Shown: positions 1-9,770, numbered from the stretch's first letter. The stretch: DNA of 64,000 nt from Sphingopyxis sp. PET50 (GCF_025244705.1 NZ_CP104207.1:2542001-2606000), one strand, 5' to 3'. The notes: generated from the letters alone by a model not told the origin. Program-made: numbers and translations.

Positions 1-533
1 CCGAAGTCGATCAGCACCGGCCCGCGCTTTTCGAGCACGATGTTCGCGGGCTTGATGTCGCGGTGAAGGATGCCGATCGCGTGCACCGCCTGCATGCCGT
101 CGAGGATCTGGCCAAAGATGCTGAGGAATTGCGGTACGTCGAGCGGCCCGTCGCGTTCGACCACGGTTTCCAGATTCTCGCCGCCCAGCAGCTCCATGAT
201 GATGTAGCTGGTGCCGTTGATATCGGGAATGATGCGCAGCACGCGCACGATGTTCGGATGGTTGAACTGCGCCAGCGTGCGCGCCTCTTCCGAAAAGCGG
301 TCGAGGCCCCAGGCAAAGGTCGGCGCGGTTTCGGCGTTGCGCGAGCTGATCGTGCCGCCGGTCTGGCGCCTCGCATATTGGACCGGCATATATTCCTTGA
401 TCGCGACGCCGCGATTGAGCTGCTGGTCGTGACCGAGATAGGTCACGCCGAAGCTGCCCGACCCCAGCACCTTGTCGATGCGATAGTCCGCGATCACGTC
501 GCCCGGATGGAGGGTATCGTCGCTGTCGGTCAT
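1..533 (-). CDS. Serine/threonine protein kinase, N-terminal part (runs off the window)
   Basis: Reading leftward from the ATG at 533 gives a eukaryotic-like kinase domain. The glycine loop LGSGSFGVTYLG lies near residues 24-35, the VAIK lysine near residue 50, and the catalytic loop HRDIKPANIVL just before the edge. The window ends at the LIDFG of the magnesium-binding DFG motif, so about the first 177 residues are seen and the activation loop and any C-terminal sensor are missing. The gene lies 37 bp after the TIR gene on the same strand, so the two are probably co-transcribed. All motifs seen are intact, so an active ATP-dependent kinase is likely; its substrate is unknown. Proximity suggests the TIR protein as a partner (inference). 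Confidence 0.9.
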   Translation of the reverse strand, partial: MTDSDDTLHPGDVIADYRIDKVLGSGSFGVTYLGHDQQLNRGVAIKEYMPVQYARRQTGGTISSRNAETAPTFAWGLDRFSEEARTLAQFNHPNIVRVLRIIPDINGTSYIIMELLGGENLETVVERDGPLDVPQFLSIFGQILDGMQAVHAIGILHRDIKPANIVLEKRGPVLIDF

Positions 534-570
534 GGACGGCCAATATCCTGCGAAAGGCAGCGGGACGGGA

Positions 571-1794
571 TCATCTTCTCTCCTCTTGCATGGCGGAGTT
601 CGCCTCGTCGACGGCATCGGCCGCCGCCGCGGCGGCGGCGCTTTCCGCGCCGAGGCGTTCGTCGATCGTGTCGTTGACGAAAGCCTTCGCCGCCGCTTCC
701 TGCTCGGCCTGCGCCTGCTCGTCCGCGAGGCGCTGCCGTTCGGCGGCGAGCCATTGTTCGGTCTGGTAATCGAGCTCGGCCTGGGCGCCGCGCGCCGTGG
801 TCTTGCCATCGACCTCGCGCAATTTGCCGGTTGCCGGATCGATCGTGGCGGGTCCAGCGGGCGCCGCATGCGCCGCGATCTCGGCAGGTTTGGGCGCCGG
901 GCTGAAAAATTCCTGTCCCGGGGCGATCGTCGCGACGACCAGCAGCGCCGCCGACACCAGCGACGCCAGGGTGCGCGGGCCAGCCCCGCTGGGCGCGGCG
1001 CGCGCGCGGACCTGCGCCGCATGGAAGCTGCGCAGCAGGTCGGCGCCGAAGAAGCCGAACAGCAGCGCCGCGCCCAGCCAGCCGGCGAGCAGCATCGCGA
1101 CCGCGCCGCCGGTGCCCGCGAGCAGCCCCATCGTCCAGACGAGCAGCGCGACGACCGCCGCCGCCGCCATGCCGAGCCCGACCATGCCGCGCACGAACGG
1201 CCAGGCGAGCCCGCCGATGAAGGCCTCGGTGAGCCAGGCGGTGCGGCCGCCGCGCGCGTCCATGGCGGTCCATAATTTGGCGAATACCGGGCCGTCGGCG
1301 CCGACCCGCGCCGCGAGGTCGGCATAGGGCTGCAGCGGCGGGATCGTCGTCCCGCCCGGTGTACGCGTGCCGCGCCCGCGCAGCACGGTGCGCGCGATAT
1401 CCTGCGCCATGCGGTCGAGCGCCGCGTGGCGCAGCGCGGGCTGGGCATCGACCACATGCGACGAACCGACGAAGAAGCGCAGGCCGCGGTCGAGATTGTC
1501 GAGCGTGATGTCGTCGATCTGGACCGGAAAGATCGGCAGGCCGCTGTTATTGAAGGCGAATTCGACCTCGGCCTTCACCGGCCGGGACTTGTTCGAGGCG
1601 CGCGAGAGGACGACGACGAAACCGACGGCGCGGTCGATCTCCGCCCCGATGCGGCGCGCCCAGTCCTCCCCCGGAAGCACGTCGCGCGGGGCGATCCAGC
1701 ACCGGATTCCCTGCCGCTCGACACGGTTGCAGATGTCCATCGCGACCGCATGGTCGGCGTTGCAATGGCTGATGAATACCCGTCCCGAACCCAC
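571..1794 (-). CDS. TIR-domain membrane protein
   Basis: The 407-residue product starts with a TIR domain (about residues 5-125): RVFISHCNADHAVAMDIC, then CWIAPRDVLPGEDW, then SNKSRPVKAEVEFAFNNS, where E76 or E78 sits where NAD-cleaving TIR enzymes keep their catalytic glutamate. Three hydrophobic segments follow near 203-225, 228-252 and 277-292, then a charged Ala/Glu/Gln-rich tail predicted to be coiled coil. The start is the GTG at 1794, preceded by a GGGGG run; the open frame continues upstream but there it is only antisense to the divergent gene. TIR domains in bacteria are scaffolds or NADases in antiphage defence (family knowledge). Which applies here is unknown; the kinase just downstream suggests a signalling pair. 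Confidence 0.85.
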   Translation of the reverse strand: MGSGRVFISHCNADHAVAMDICNRVERQGIRCWIAPRDVLPGEDWARRIGAEIDRAVGFVVVLSRASNKSRPVKAEVEFAFNNSGLPIFPVQIDDITLDNLDRGLRFFVGSSHVVDAQPALRHAALDRMAQDIARTVLRGRGTRTPGGTTIPPLQPYADLAARVGADGPVFAKLWTAMDARGGRTAWLTEAFIGGLAWPFVRGMVGLGMAAAAVVALLVWTMGLLAGTGGAVAMLLAGWLGAALLFGFFGADLLRSFHAAQVRARAAPSGAGPRTLASLVSAALLVVATIAPGQEFFSPAPKPAEIAAHAAPAGPATIDPATGKLREVDGKTTARGAQAELDYQTEQWLAAERQRLADEQAQAEQEAAAKAFVNDTIDERLGAESAAAAAAADAVDEANSAMQEERR

Positions 1795-2037
1795 AGAATT
1801 GCGTGCCCCCGCACCTATCTGGGAGAGTGAAGTACCGACAGGCGCGAGCGCGACCCTGTTTGATGCCCGTCGATTCTCTAATCGCTCCTTGAAACAAAAG
1901 GCTATGCGAACAGCCGGGCCAAGTAAAGCGCCGGGAATACAATAATGTCCGTCCCGCCCGGCAGGGGAGAAGCGGCCGAGCGGCCCGGCGCGCATCCGCA
2001 TCTTGCGGCGGCGGGGACCCCATGGCAAGGACCGGTC

Positions 2038-2946
2038 ATGCGCGGCGGGGCGGACAATCACCGGATCATCTTCGACCTGCCGGGCGGGGTGCGCGTGACC
2101 GCGTCGGACGACCCCGTGTCGCCCGTGCTGGCGCGCTTCTTCGCCGGTTACGACCGCGCTTTCGTCCTTCCCGACGAACGCGAGGAGCTGGCGGGGTTCG
2201 AGGCGTGCCTGGCGATCAACGCCACCCACCGCCACGCCTTTGGCCGCACCCACAGCGAGCTGGTCGCGGTCTTCGAGGATGAAGGCGGAACCCTGCTCGG
2301 CGGCGCCAATTTCCTGGCGACCGCGATCGCCCGCGGCCCCGCCCTGCCCCCGGCCGCGATCGCGCTCAACTATGTCTATGTCGAGGAGGCGGCGCGGGGG
2401 CGCGGAATGCTCCGCCTCATTCTCGGGGCGGTGCGGCGGCTCGCCCTCGTCGCGCTCGCCCTCGACCCCGACAGCCCGGCGCCGGCGATATTCATCGAAC
2501 AGAACGACCCGCTGCGGCTGACGCCGGAGGAATATGCCGCCGACACGGCCCATTCGGGCACCGACCAGATCGACCGGCTGGCGATCTGGGCGCGGGTCGG
2601 CACGCGCATCGTCGATTTCCCCTATGTCCAGCCCGCGCTGTCGGCGGATCAGGCGGCCGACGACGGGCTGATCTATGCCGCGGTCGATTATCCGGGCGAT
2701 GCGGTCGACGCCGGCCTGCTCCACGATCATCTGGAGAGTTTCTTCGCCATTTCGGTGCGCAAGGGCGAAAGCGAGCCGCCCGGCGGCGTCGCGGCGGCGC
2801 AGGTGACGGCGCTGGCCGCGCGCGGCGCCCCGGTCGCGCTGCTGCCGATGGAGCTGGCGCTCGCCTGGCTGCGCGGCGGGCGGAGTACCGGCGGCTTCGA
2901 CAGCTTTCGCACGCTGGCGGCAGCGGCGAGCGGCGAGGAGAAATAG
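2038..2946 (+). CDS. GNAT-like acetyltransferase
   Basis: A 302-residue soluble protein. Around residues 110-135 it has LNYVYVEEAARGRGMLRLIL, which resembles the beta4-alpha3 acetyl-CoA binding loop (R-G-x-G-M) of GNAT enzymes; the rest is not recognisable. The ATG at 2038 is chosen because AAGGA sits 6-7 bases before it; an ATG at 1945 lacks this. It is divergent from the TIR/kinase pair across about 240 bp that must hold both promoters, and it ends 3 bases before the GTG of the next gene, so these two form an operon. Substrate unknown. A GNAT fold is likely but not certain. Confidence 0.55.
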   Translation: MRGGADNHRIIFDLPGGVRVTASDDPVSPVLARFFAGYDRAFVLPDEREELAGFEACLAINATHRHAFGRTHSELVAVFEDEGGTLLGGANFLATAIARGPALPPAAIALNYVYVEEAARGRGMLRLILGAVRRLALVALALDPDSPAPAIFIEQNDPLRLTPEEYAADTAHSGTDQIDRLAIWARVGTRIVDFPYVQPALSADQAADDGLIYAAVDYPGDAVDAGLLHDHLESFFAISVRKGESEPPGGVAAAQVTALAARGAPVALLPMELALAWLRGGRSTGGFDSFRTLAAAASGEEK

Positions 2947-2949
2947 GGC

Positions 2950-5215
2950 GTGGCGGTTCGTGGCGATTGGCAGGATGCCCAGGGTTTCGAAAGCGCGCGG
3001 TCGGGAACGCTCTATTGGACGCTGTCGCTCTATGTCGATCCCGACCGCGTCGCGCGCGCCGCGGGCCAGCCGGGACGCCCGCTCACCCACGGCCAGTTCG
3101 GCGCCGTCCAGCGCGCGCACCTGCCATCGCAGATGCTGCGCAACGCGATCGACCCGCTGTTCAACGACATCGCCGACCGCGAGGTGCAGGGCGAAGTGCA
3201 GGAGCATCTGCTCGCCGCGACGGGACCGCTGCCGGGGACCTTCGCCGACACGCCCGCGGGCTCGGCGCGCGCGGCGCAAGGCCGCCGAAAAGGCGATCCG
3301 CCATCACGACCGGCTGACCTTCAAGCTGCCGCCGGCAATCCAATGGTCGACCGAAGGGCTGACCTATCGCGCCGCGCCGCCGGGCCTGGACGACGACCGC
3401 GCGGTGCGGCTGCGCCGGTTCTGGCTGGCGCACAACAATGGCGGGCTCAGCTATCATCTGAGCTTCAGTCACCATTATGCATCGCTGCTCGAACCCGGCG
3501 ACGAGCGCGGCTACGACCCGGCGACCTATTATTTCCTCTCGCTGCTCCAGAAGCTCGCCGCGCCCAAGGAATTCGAGCTCGACGGCGGGCACGGCGGCAG
3601 CGTGTCGGTGTTCGACGAGAATCTGGGGATCGCGCCGCTCGACGCAATCCTGGTCAGGAGCGGCCGCGGCAAGGCCGAGCGCTTCTGGCCGTTCGTGAGA
3701 AGGCAATTGCTGGCCGACGGCCGCCTGCTGTTCGACCGTATCGCAGAGGTCATAGGCACGGCACCGCGCCCCGACCTGGGCGAGCTGTTGATCGACGAGG
3801 TGCCGTTCATCGAGGTGCCCGGCCTCACGGTCCCCAAGTCGCGCTTCATGTTCCTGATTCACGACGAGCGCTTCTTCAAGCGGCTGATGCCGCTCGACCC
3901 CGACAGCGGCGAGACGGCGGCGCGCAAGGCGATGGTGCAGGAACCCTGCTACCAGCCCTATCAGGACGAACTGGCACGCCGGGTCGACAGGGCCTCGAAG
4001 GGCAATGGCATCGTCCAGCTCGATCCCAAATTCTGGGACTGGGTGGCGGCACGGCCCGACTATCGCGACTGGATCGCCGCGCCGCACCCGCAGCTGCGCC
4101 CCGCGGGCGGCGGGACCTTCGCGGACGTCGCGGCGCTCGCGGCGGCGATCCGCAGCGACGGCGCCGAGTGGGTCGAATATGAAACCGATGGCGAGACCAT
4201 CACCTCGGTCACCCCGCTCGCGAAGATCCCGGCCTTCGAGGCGAACCGGCTCGATTGCCTCGACTATCTGTTCCTTGCCGGGTTCAACCAGAATATCATC
4301 GACTTCATGAACCAGGACACGTCGGAAATCCTGGACAGCATCGACCCCATCTATCCCGACAGCGACGAGCAGTCCGACGAACGCTTCTTCGTCCGCTATG
4401 CCAACCACCGTGCGATGATCACCTATGTGCCGAAGAGCCGCAGCCTCGAGACGGGGAACGACTATATCGGCACCTGCCCCTATGCCTTTCTGATCCACGC
4501 CATGTCGCTGCACAACGAGTTCCTCGCGCGCGGGCACGAGGCGAAGAGCATGGCGCGGATCGAGCGCATCGAATGGCTGATCACCGCGGAGAAGGACCGG
4601 CTTCCGCTCGGCGGGGCGGCAAGCGTGCTCGATGCCGACGAGTCGCTGAGCGGCGAAGACGACTACGACCGCGCCGAGATCGCGATCAACCAGGCCAAGC
4701 TGGCCGAATATCGCGACTATGAACGCTTCCGCTATGCCAATCCCTTCCGCTACGACACCGAACGCGACGTGTTCGCCAAGCTGGAGGAGCTGCGCGGCAT
4801 CAAGCGCAAGAAGGACGCGCTGGCGCTGGCCGTCGCCAGCCTCGAGGATCATGCGAACGATCTGCGGCGGCGCCATCAGGCCGACGCCGACAAGGCCGCG
4901 GCGCGGCGCGACACCCAGCTCAACATCCTGCTCGGCGGCACCGGCGTGTTCGGCGCCGGGCAGATGATGTACTGGATCGGCGACGATGCGATGAAGGCCG
5001 GCAAGCCGGTGACGCTAAGCCTGCTCGGCCTCCGCGAACTGCAGATCGACGGCGCGGGGATCGTCGGCTGGACCGATACGCTGATGTTCTATGCGCTCTT
5101 CTTCTTCGTCCCCTTCTTCTTCTATGTGCTGGGGGCGGCGCTGTGGGGCTGGCTCAAGCCTAAATGGAGCGGTTGGCGCGCCCGGCAGGATTCGAACCTG
5201 CGACCACCCGCTTAG
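2950..5215 (+). pseudogene. Large membrane protein of unknown function, interrupted by one +1 frameshift
   Basis: The product starts at GTG 2950 (VAVRGDWQDAQGFESARSG). At about 3260-3285, in a GC-only run, the coding frame moves by +1 and continues (KAAEKAIRHHDRLTFKLPP) to the stop at 5213-5215, about 754 residues in all. The body is soluble and acidic, a coiled-coil stretch lies near residues 615-660, and the C-terminus has hydrophobic segments around DTLMFYALFFFVPFFFYVLG. I recognise no family. It follows the acetyltransferase-like gene by 3 bases. Its last codons (RQDSNLRPPA) are read from the antisense strand of the tRNA-Arg 3' half, and its stop TAG lies in the integration core. The shift is probably a sequencing error, so the gene may be intact in the organism. 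Confidence 0.6.
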
Positions 5216-5218
5216 AAG
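5174..5218 (-). pseudogene. 3' half of a split tRNA-Arg(UCU) gene (left attachment site)
   Basis: Reading the minus strand gives CTTCTAAGCGG, then the variable loop, a T arm with GGTTCGAATCC, the acceptor strand CGGGCGC, discriminator G and an encoded CCA. The 5' half lies 11.3 kb away at 16544-16586. Joined through the shared 11 bases, the halves make a perfect 77-base tRNA-Arg(UCU) with a fully paired acceptor stem GCGCCCG/CGGGCGC. The island has therefore cut this gene at the anticodon stem-loop. The fragment lacks a D arm and 5' acceptor strand and cannot make a tRNA. Confidence 0.9.
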
Positions 5219-5329
5219 TCGATTCCCACGGGCACGGCGTAGCCCCCTCTAGCACTGTAAACGATTGTCTGCACCCGCATTCTTGGAGATGAGTCCCCTC
5301 GTTCACCCTTTGTACCACTCCCAGCACCC

Positions 5330-5369
5330 GGTTCGAAAACGGTTCGCTGGCGTGGCGCAGACGGTTCGC
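5330..5369 (+). promoter_or_regulatory. Candidate integrase arm-type sites, left end
   Basis: ACGGTTCGC occurs at 5339-5347 and 5361-5369, and a partial copy GGTTCG at 5330-5335, all in the same orientation between the left core and the integrase start. The same 9-mer occurs twice at the right end. Repeats near both ends, outside the crossover core, are typical of arm sites bound by tyrosine integrases. The role is inferred. Confidence 0.5.
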
Positions 5370-5385
5370 AACGAAGGAGCCAAGA

Positions 5386-6645
5386 ATGTCAGGAAACCCA
5401 CAGCCACGCCGCCTTACCGAAGGCTACATCCGCACTTTGGGCTATTTGGACCGGCCATACACCGTGCGCGACACGGCCGTTACCGGATTGCTCGTCCAGA
5501 TAAACCAGAAGAGCAAGAGCTATAAGGTCCAGCGTGACCTCTACACCGGGGAGCGCGGCCGCCGTCGCTTCGTCAAGACCGTCCGCCGCACCCTAGGCAC
5601 CACCGACGAAATCACGCTGGATGATGCCCGGACGCGGGCGCAGGAGTTGATCGCCCAGGTGAAGCGGGGCGAAGACCCCAACGCCCGCCCCGACGACAAG
5701 ACCGCCAACCCGGACGCCTGGACGGTGCGGCGCATGTACGATGAGTATGCCGCCGACATGCGCGCCCGCGATTGCCGCGAACGGACCATTGAGGATGTGC
5801 TGTCCCGGCGCGACCGGCACCTCAAGGCCTGGCTCAATATCCCGATCAGCGAAATCAAGCGCAGCATGGCGCGCGAGCGACACAAGGAGCTGACGCGGGA
5901 AAGCGGCAAGCGCGCTGCGAACATGGTGTTCAAGGAGTTCCGCGCGGCCTTCAATCTGGCGATCAAGGCAGCCGACGATCCCGACGCCATCGGCGACAAC
6001 CCCGTTAAGGCCGTCACCTTCAACAAGGAGCGCGCCAGCAACCGCGTCATCATGCCCGACGACCTGCCGCACTGGTGGGAACGGGTGCAGGCAATCCCCA
6101 ACCCGATCCGGCGCGATATGCATGTGCTGGGCCTGCTGAGCGGTCTGCGGCCGGGGACGCTGGTATCGCTTCGCCGCGAATGGGTGAACCTCAACGAGCG
6201 CGCCATTGTGATCCCGCGCATGAAGTCCGGCCGGTCCTTTGCGCTGCCGTTGTCGGCATACATGGTCGAGCTCGTGAAGCGGGTTATTGCGGCGGGCGAC
6301 CTTCTCTATCCGGGCTCACCCTGGCTGTTCCCTACCCGCGCCAACAGTAGCCGGGACGTGATTGCCACGCAGGTCTGGAAGGAAAAGACGCTGCCCAGCG
6401 AAACCGGCCACATCCTGCGCCACACCTACCGCACCGTCGCGCAGCGGGTGGGCATCGACCGCATCAACGCCCAGCTGATGCTCGACCATGCAGTGCCAGG
6501 TATCGACGGTGTATATGTCCATGAAAAGGCGCTGTTTGACGGCTTGCTTGAAACACAAGACAAGATGACCGAGCACTTGTTAGCGCTCTGCATCCCGCAA
6601 AGTGCCGAAAAGGGTTGCGAAATGGAAATGGCGACGGCAAGTTAA
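5386..6645 (+). CDS. int: Site-specific tyrosine recombinase (island integrase)
   Basis: The 419-residue protein has an N-terminal arm-binding type region (residues 1-95, including GLLVQINQKSKSYKVQRDLY), a core-binding region, and a C-terminal catalytic domain. Visible catalytic residues are the first Arg in LLSGLRPGTLVSLRREW, the H-x-x-R of HILRHTYRT, the His of MLDHAVPG and the nucleophile Tyr in IDGVYVHEK. It sits at the left end of the island, reads inward, and starts 167 bp from the attachment core, the usual position for an integrase acting on the adjacent tRNA site. GAAGGAGCC before the ATG is a good ribosome binding site. Expected to insert and, with an excisionase, remove the island. 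Confidence 0.95.
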   Translation: MSGNPQPRRLTEGYIRTLGYLDRPYTVRDTAVTGLLVQINQKSKSYKVQRDLYTGERGRRRFVKTVRRTLGTTDEITLDDARTRAQELIAQVKRGEDPNARPDDKTANPDAWTVRRMYDEYAADMRARDCRERTIEDVLSRRDRHLKAWLNIPISEIKRSMARERHKELTRESGKRAANMVFKEFRAAFNLAIKAADDPDAIGDNPVKAVTFNKERASNRVIMPDDLPHWWERVQAIPNPIRRDMHVLGLLSGLRPGTLVSLRREWVNLNERAIVIPRMKSGRSFALPLSAYMVELVKRVIAAGDLLYPGSPWLFPTRANSSRDVIATQVWKEKTLPSETGHILRHTYRTVAQRVGIDRINAQLMLDHAVPGIDGVYVHEKALFDGLLETQDKMTEHLLALCIPQSAEKGCEMEMATAS

Positions 6646-6863
6646 GCGCCGTCGCCCCTCGGGCGTGTGTAATATCGACCGGCTTTCCGCTCGCGCGGCC
6701 CGGTCGAGGGTCTGGCAACCCACACACGACGCACCGCGTAGGACCGGGGAACACGCGACGTGGCCGAACGTCCGAACATTGGGGTGACACCTAAGCGAGC
6801 TGCGCAATGTGCGCCGCGCTTGGGCTTCATGTGCCTGACCGGCGCACCGTTTCGGAGCCGGTC

Positions 6864-7139
6864 ATGTCAGATATTGACCCACAACTGCAAATGCTCGCAG
6901 AGCAGATTGGCGACCAGGTCGCAATCCGCTTGGTCGAGCGCCTTCGCCGGGGCGAGCTTCCTGTCGCCCCCGAATACCTGACCGCATTTCAGGTTGCCCA
7001 GCTTACCGGCTTCACGCCGAAGGGGCTGGAAACCATGCGCGCCAAGCGCATCGGCCCCAAATACATGAAGGTCGGAACCAGCGTCCGCTACCGTGCCACC
7101 GACGTGCGGGCATGGATGGACGCGGGAGGTGACGCATGA
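6864..7139 (+). CDS. AlpA-like helix-turn-helix regulator / excisionase
   Basis: A 91-residue protein whose second half, TAFQVAQLTGFTPKGLETMR through GTSVRYRATDVRAWMD, is the MerR/Xis-type winged helix used by AlpA regulators and excisionases: first helix reads the target, the RY-x3-DV-x-W part is the wing and last helix. The ATG at 6864 follows GGAG by 6-7 bases; an in-frame ATG at 6807 has no such site. Its end overlaps the next start (ATGA). In P4-like elements AlpA controls integrase expression and excision (family knowledge). Confidence 0.8.
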   Translation: MSDIDPQLQMLAEQIGDQVAIRLVERLRRGELPVAPEYLTAFQVAQLTGFTPKGLETMRAKRIGPKYMKVGTSVRYRATDVRAWMDAGGDA

Positions 7140-7465
7140 AGCACCTCCCATACGAAATGGCCGCCCCGGCGGGAACCGGAGCGGACCATATCGAAGCCAA
7201 CCATCAAGAGGCATCTTCGCGCCCCAACCATCCCCTCGCAATCAGCGAATTGCCTTTCGCTCTCCTTTATGCAGCCGAACGCGCCGCCGAGTTTGCGGAA
7301 ATCGTGTTCGATATGGACCGCGAATTTGAGGACGGGCTGGAGGACTGGGCAAGCCGTGTGCAGGCGCGTTGTTACGCACCTTACGCCAGTTTGTACCGCT
7401 GCCTGCCACCAAGCCTGCCAGATGAAGTGCGTCGCGAGGCCAAGAGGATTTTGGCCCATGGGTGA
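7136..7465 (+). CDS. Small island protein of unknown function
   Basis: 109 residues, soluble and acidic in the middle (EIVFDMDREFEDGLEDW), with a C-terminal segment PSLPDEVRREAKRILAHG. No family recognised. It overlaps the regulator by 4 bases (ATGA) and the primase gene by 8, so all three genes are probably translated from one message. It may be an accessory factor for replication or excision, but only position supports that. Confidence 0.65.
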   Translation: MKHLPYEMAAPAGTGADHIEANHQEASSRPNHPLAISELPFALLYAAERAAEFAEIVFDMDREFEDGLEDWASRVQARCYAPYASLYRCLPPSLPDEVRREAKRILAHG

Positions 7466-9770
7466 GGCGCTCTTGCACATGCCCAGCAGGCGCCCGCAGC
7501 AAAGCGAAACTCTGGAAGGCTTCGCCAAGCATGACCTGCATCCCGTTCCCTTGGCGCCAGCAAGTAAGAAGTTGCTTCGCCCTGGCAAGATGGCCGACCA
7601 GCGCTTTGCCGGAAACGAGCCTGGCGGCATCAACTACGGCATCGTCCTTGGCGATGCGAGTGGCGGCCTTGTCGATGTGGATCTCGACATGGCGGAAGCG
7701 CGCCAGCTTGTTGACGCTGTATTCGGCACCGGCACTGTCGCCTTCGGTCGCGCCGGTGCGACCACGCATCTGTTCATCCGGCACAATGGCGCGGCGCCCA
7801 AGCAGATGGTGTTCGAGTTCTCTGATAAGGAGGCCGCGCACCGCCTGCTTGGGCTGGAAGCGGGGTCGGATAACAAGTGTCGGGCCATCGAGCTCCGCGC
7901 GAGCGCGGGCCAATACACAATGGCGCCGCCCTCGATCCACCCCGACGGCGATTATTTGACCTGGCTGCCCGGCCGCTCCCTTGACGAAATCTCGCTGGAC
8001 GAGCGCTGGGACTGGGACGAAATCGCGACGAAAGGGCGGCTGCTTGCCTTTCTCGCCGTCGTGCTGCGGCGGTGGCCGCGCGAGGAAGGCTCTGGCCGCC
8101 ATGACCTAACCTTGGCGCTGACCGGCGCCCTCGTCCGCATGAACCTGGACGATGACGCGGTGGACGATCTTGTCTGGACCGTGCGGCAGGCCGCTGGCGA
8201 TACACAGCGTCAGGAAGCTCGCCACGCTGGCGATACGCGCGCTAACCTCGATGCCGGAAACGAAGTGACAGGGATGCCTGCCCTGTTCAAGGGGCTCGGC
8301 ATTTCCGAGCTGCTGGACGATGTGCGCGGCTGGTTCGGCACCACCTCTGGCCGGAAGGGCAAGAGCCCGAACGAACAGCCGTCGCCGCTCGATCTTGCAC
8401 GGGCGCTGCTCGACGACCGGAAGGAGCCGCTGCTACGGTTTAACGGCGAGTGGCTGACCTATGCCCACGGCGCCTATCGGCAGCGCGAAGATGAAGGAAT
8501 GCGGGCCGAGGTTTATCGCCAGTTCCCGACCTTCTCCAGCAAGGGTGTTAGCTGCGTGCTCGATGCGCTGCGGAGCTTGGTCTATTCCGATGCGACCAGG
8601 CTGACTCCGCCATGCTGGCTGGACGACCGCGCAGGCCCGGACCCGGCTTCGCTCTTGGTCCTGCGTAACGGTGTGCTCGACCTTGAGAATGGCACCCTGT
8701 CGCCGCACGATCCGGCGCTGTTTACCCGCAACGCGCTCGACTTCGATTATGAGCCCGACGCGCCCGCGCCCGAACGCTGGTTTGCCTTCCTGCGGGAAAT
8801 CTGGCCCGGCGCCGACGAAGCCGACTGCCACGATGCGCTGCAACAGATGTTCGGTTATCTGCTGACGCCCGACACAGCGCAGCAAAAGGTTTTTGTGCTG
8901 GTCGGGCCGCCGCGTTCCGGCAAGGGCACGATCGGCCGCGTTCTGTTGCGCCTGCTCGGTCGGCACAACGTCTCGTCCCCTACGCTGAGCAGCCTGGCCG
9001 AACAATTCGGGTTGCAATGCCTCATCGGCAAACAGCTCGCGCTCGTTTCCGATATGCGGCTCGGCAACCGCACGGACACGGCGAAGGTGGCGGAAACTTT
9101 GCTGCGCGTTAGCGGCGAGGACGATTTCTCCGTCCCCCGCAAGCACATGAACGACTGGGCTGGCAGGCTGTCGGCTCGCTTCGTTATCATGTCGAACGAA
9201 GCGCCGTCGCTGAACGATCCGTCCGGCGCCCTGATGAGCCGTTACATCGTCTTGCAGATGCGGCAATCGTTCCTTGGCCGCGAGGATCGGAGCCTTGATG
9301 TGGCGCTTGCGGCGGAGCTGCCAGGCATCCTTAACTGGGCCATCGAAGGCTGGCGGCGGCTTCGTGCCGAAGGCCGTCTCGCGCAACCGGCGAGCTCGCT
9401 GGCGCTGGTGCAGGCGATGGATCGGCTGGCCTCTCCCATTAAGGCCTTTCTGGACGAAGAATGCGAGATGGGCGCCGACTTGTCTGTTGCGAAGGACGAT
9501 CTCTACCGGCGCTTTAAGCACTGGGCCGAGGACGCCGATTACACCTGGAGGGGCAGCAAGGAGCTGTTCGGCAAGAACCTGCAGGCGGCTGTCGGGCAGC
9601 ATATTCGCGAAACCCGGCCGAACGTCGGCGGAAAGCGGCAATGGGCATGGGCTGGCATCGGGCTTCGCCCCGGTCCGGGTTACGGCGGCCGGTCCGGGAT
9701 AGGCCAGGGAGATGACCAATTCGGCGATGGTGGCTTGTTCGCCAGGGGAGACGACGATGTGCCGTTCTGA
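7458..9770 (+). CDS. Primase-polymerase / SF3 helicase (P4-type replication protein)
   Basis: 770 residues. The N-terminal third is a primase-polymerase domain: GIVLGDASGGLVDVDLD carries the metal-binding D-x-D, and RAGATTHLF the following motif. The C-terminal half is a D5/P4-type helicase: Walker A FVLVGPPRSGKGTIGR near residue 480, Walker B QLALVSDMRL, and motif C RFVIMSNEAPSLND. The enzyme should prime and unwind the island's own replication after excision. The ATG at 7458 was chosen because it overlaps the upstream stop (ATGGGTGA) and keeps the whole Prim-Pol domain; the frame is open further up but that region encodes the previous gene. The 3' end holds the first of the repeated CGGTCCGGG boxes. 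Confidence 0.92.
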   Translation: MGEALLHMPSRRPQQSETLEGFAKHDLHPVPLAPASKKLLRPGKMADQRFAGNEPGGINYGIVLGDASGGLVDVDLDMAEARQLVDAVFGTGTVAFGRAGATTHLFIRHNGAAPKQMVFEFSDKEAAHRLLGLEAGSDNKCRAIELRASAGQYTMAPPSIHPDGDYLTWLPGRSLDEISLDERWDWDEIATKGRLLAFLAVVLRRWPREEGSGRHDLTLALTGALVRMNLDDDAVDDLVWTVRQAAGDTQRQEARHAGDTRANLDAGNEVTGMPALFKGLGISELLDDVRGWFGTTSGRKGKSPNEQPSPLDLARALLDDRKEPLLRFNGEWLTYAHGAYRQREDEGMRAEVYRQFPTFSSKGVSCVLDALRSLVYSDATRLTPPCWLDDRAGPDPASLLVLRNGVLDLENGTLSPHDPALFTRNALDFDYEPDAPAPERWFAFLREIWPGADEADCHDALQQMFGYLLTPDTAQQKVFVLVGPPRSGKGTIGRVLLRLLGRHNVSSPTLSSLAEQFGLQCLIGKQLALVSDMRLGNRTDTAKVAETLLRVSGEDDFSVPRKHMNDWAGRLSARFVIMSNEAPSLNDPSGALMSRYIVLQMRQSFLGREDRSLDVALAAELPGILNWAIEGWRRLRAEGRLAQPASSLALVQAMDRLASPIKAFLDEECEMGADLSVAKDDLYRRFKHWAEDADYTWRGSKELFGKNLQAAVGQHIRETRPNVGGKRQWAWAGIGLRPGPGYGGRSGIGQGDDQFGDGGLFARGDDDVPF

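Noticed and set aside
571..3279. A single 902-codon frame on the minus strand covering the TIR gene and beyond
   Set aside because: Only the part from 1794 to 571 has protein-like sequence. The upstream part is antisense to the acetyltransferase-like and membrane-protein genes.
5176..5215. The C-terminal RQDSNLRPPA as a real protein feature
   Set aside because: It is the familiar translation of the antisense strand of a tRNA T arm; it follows from the gene running into the tRNA-Arg remnant.
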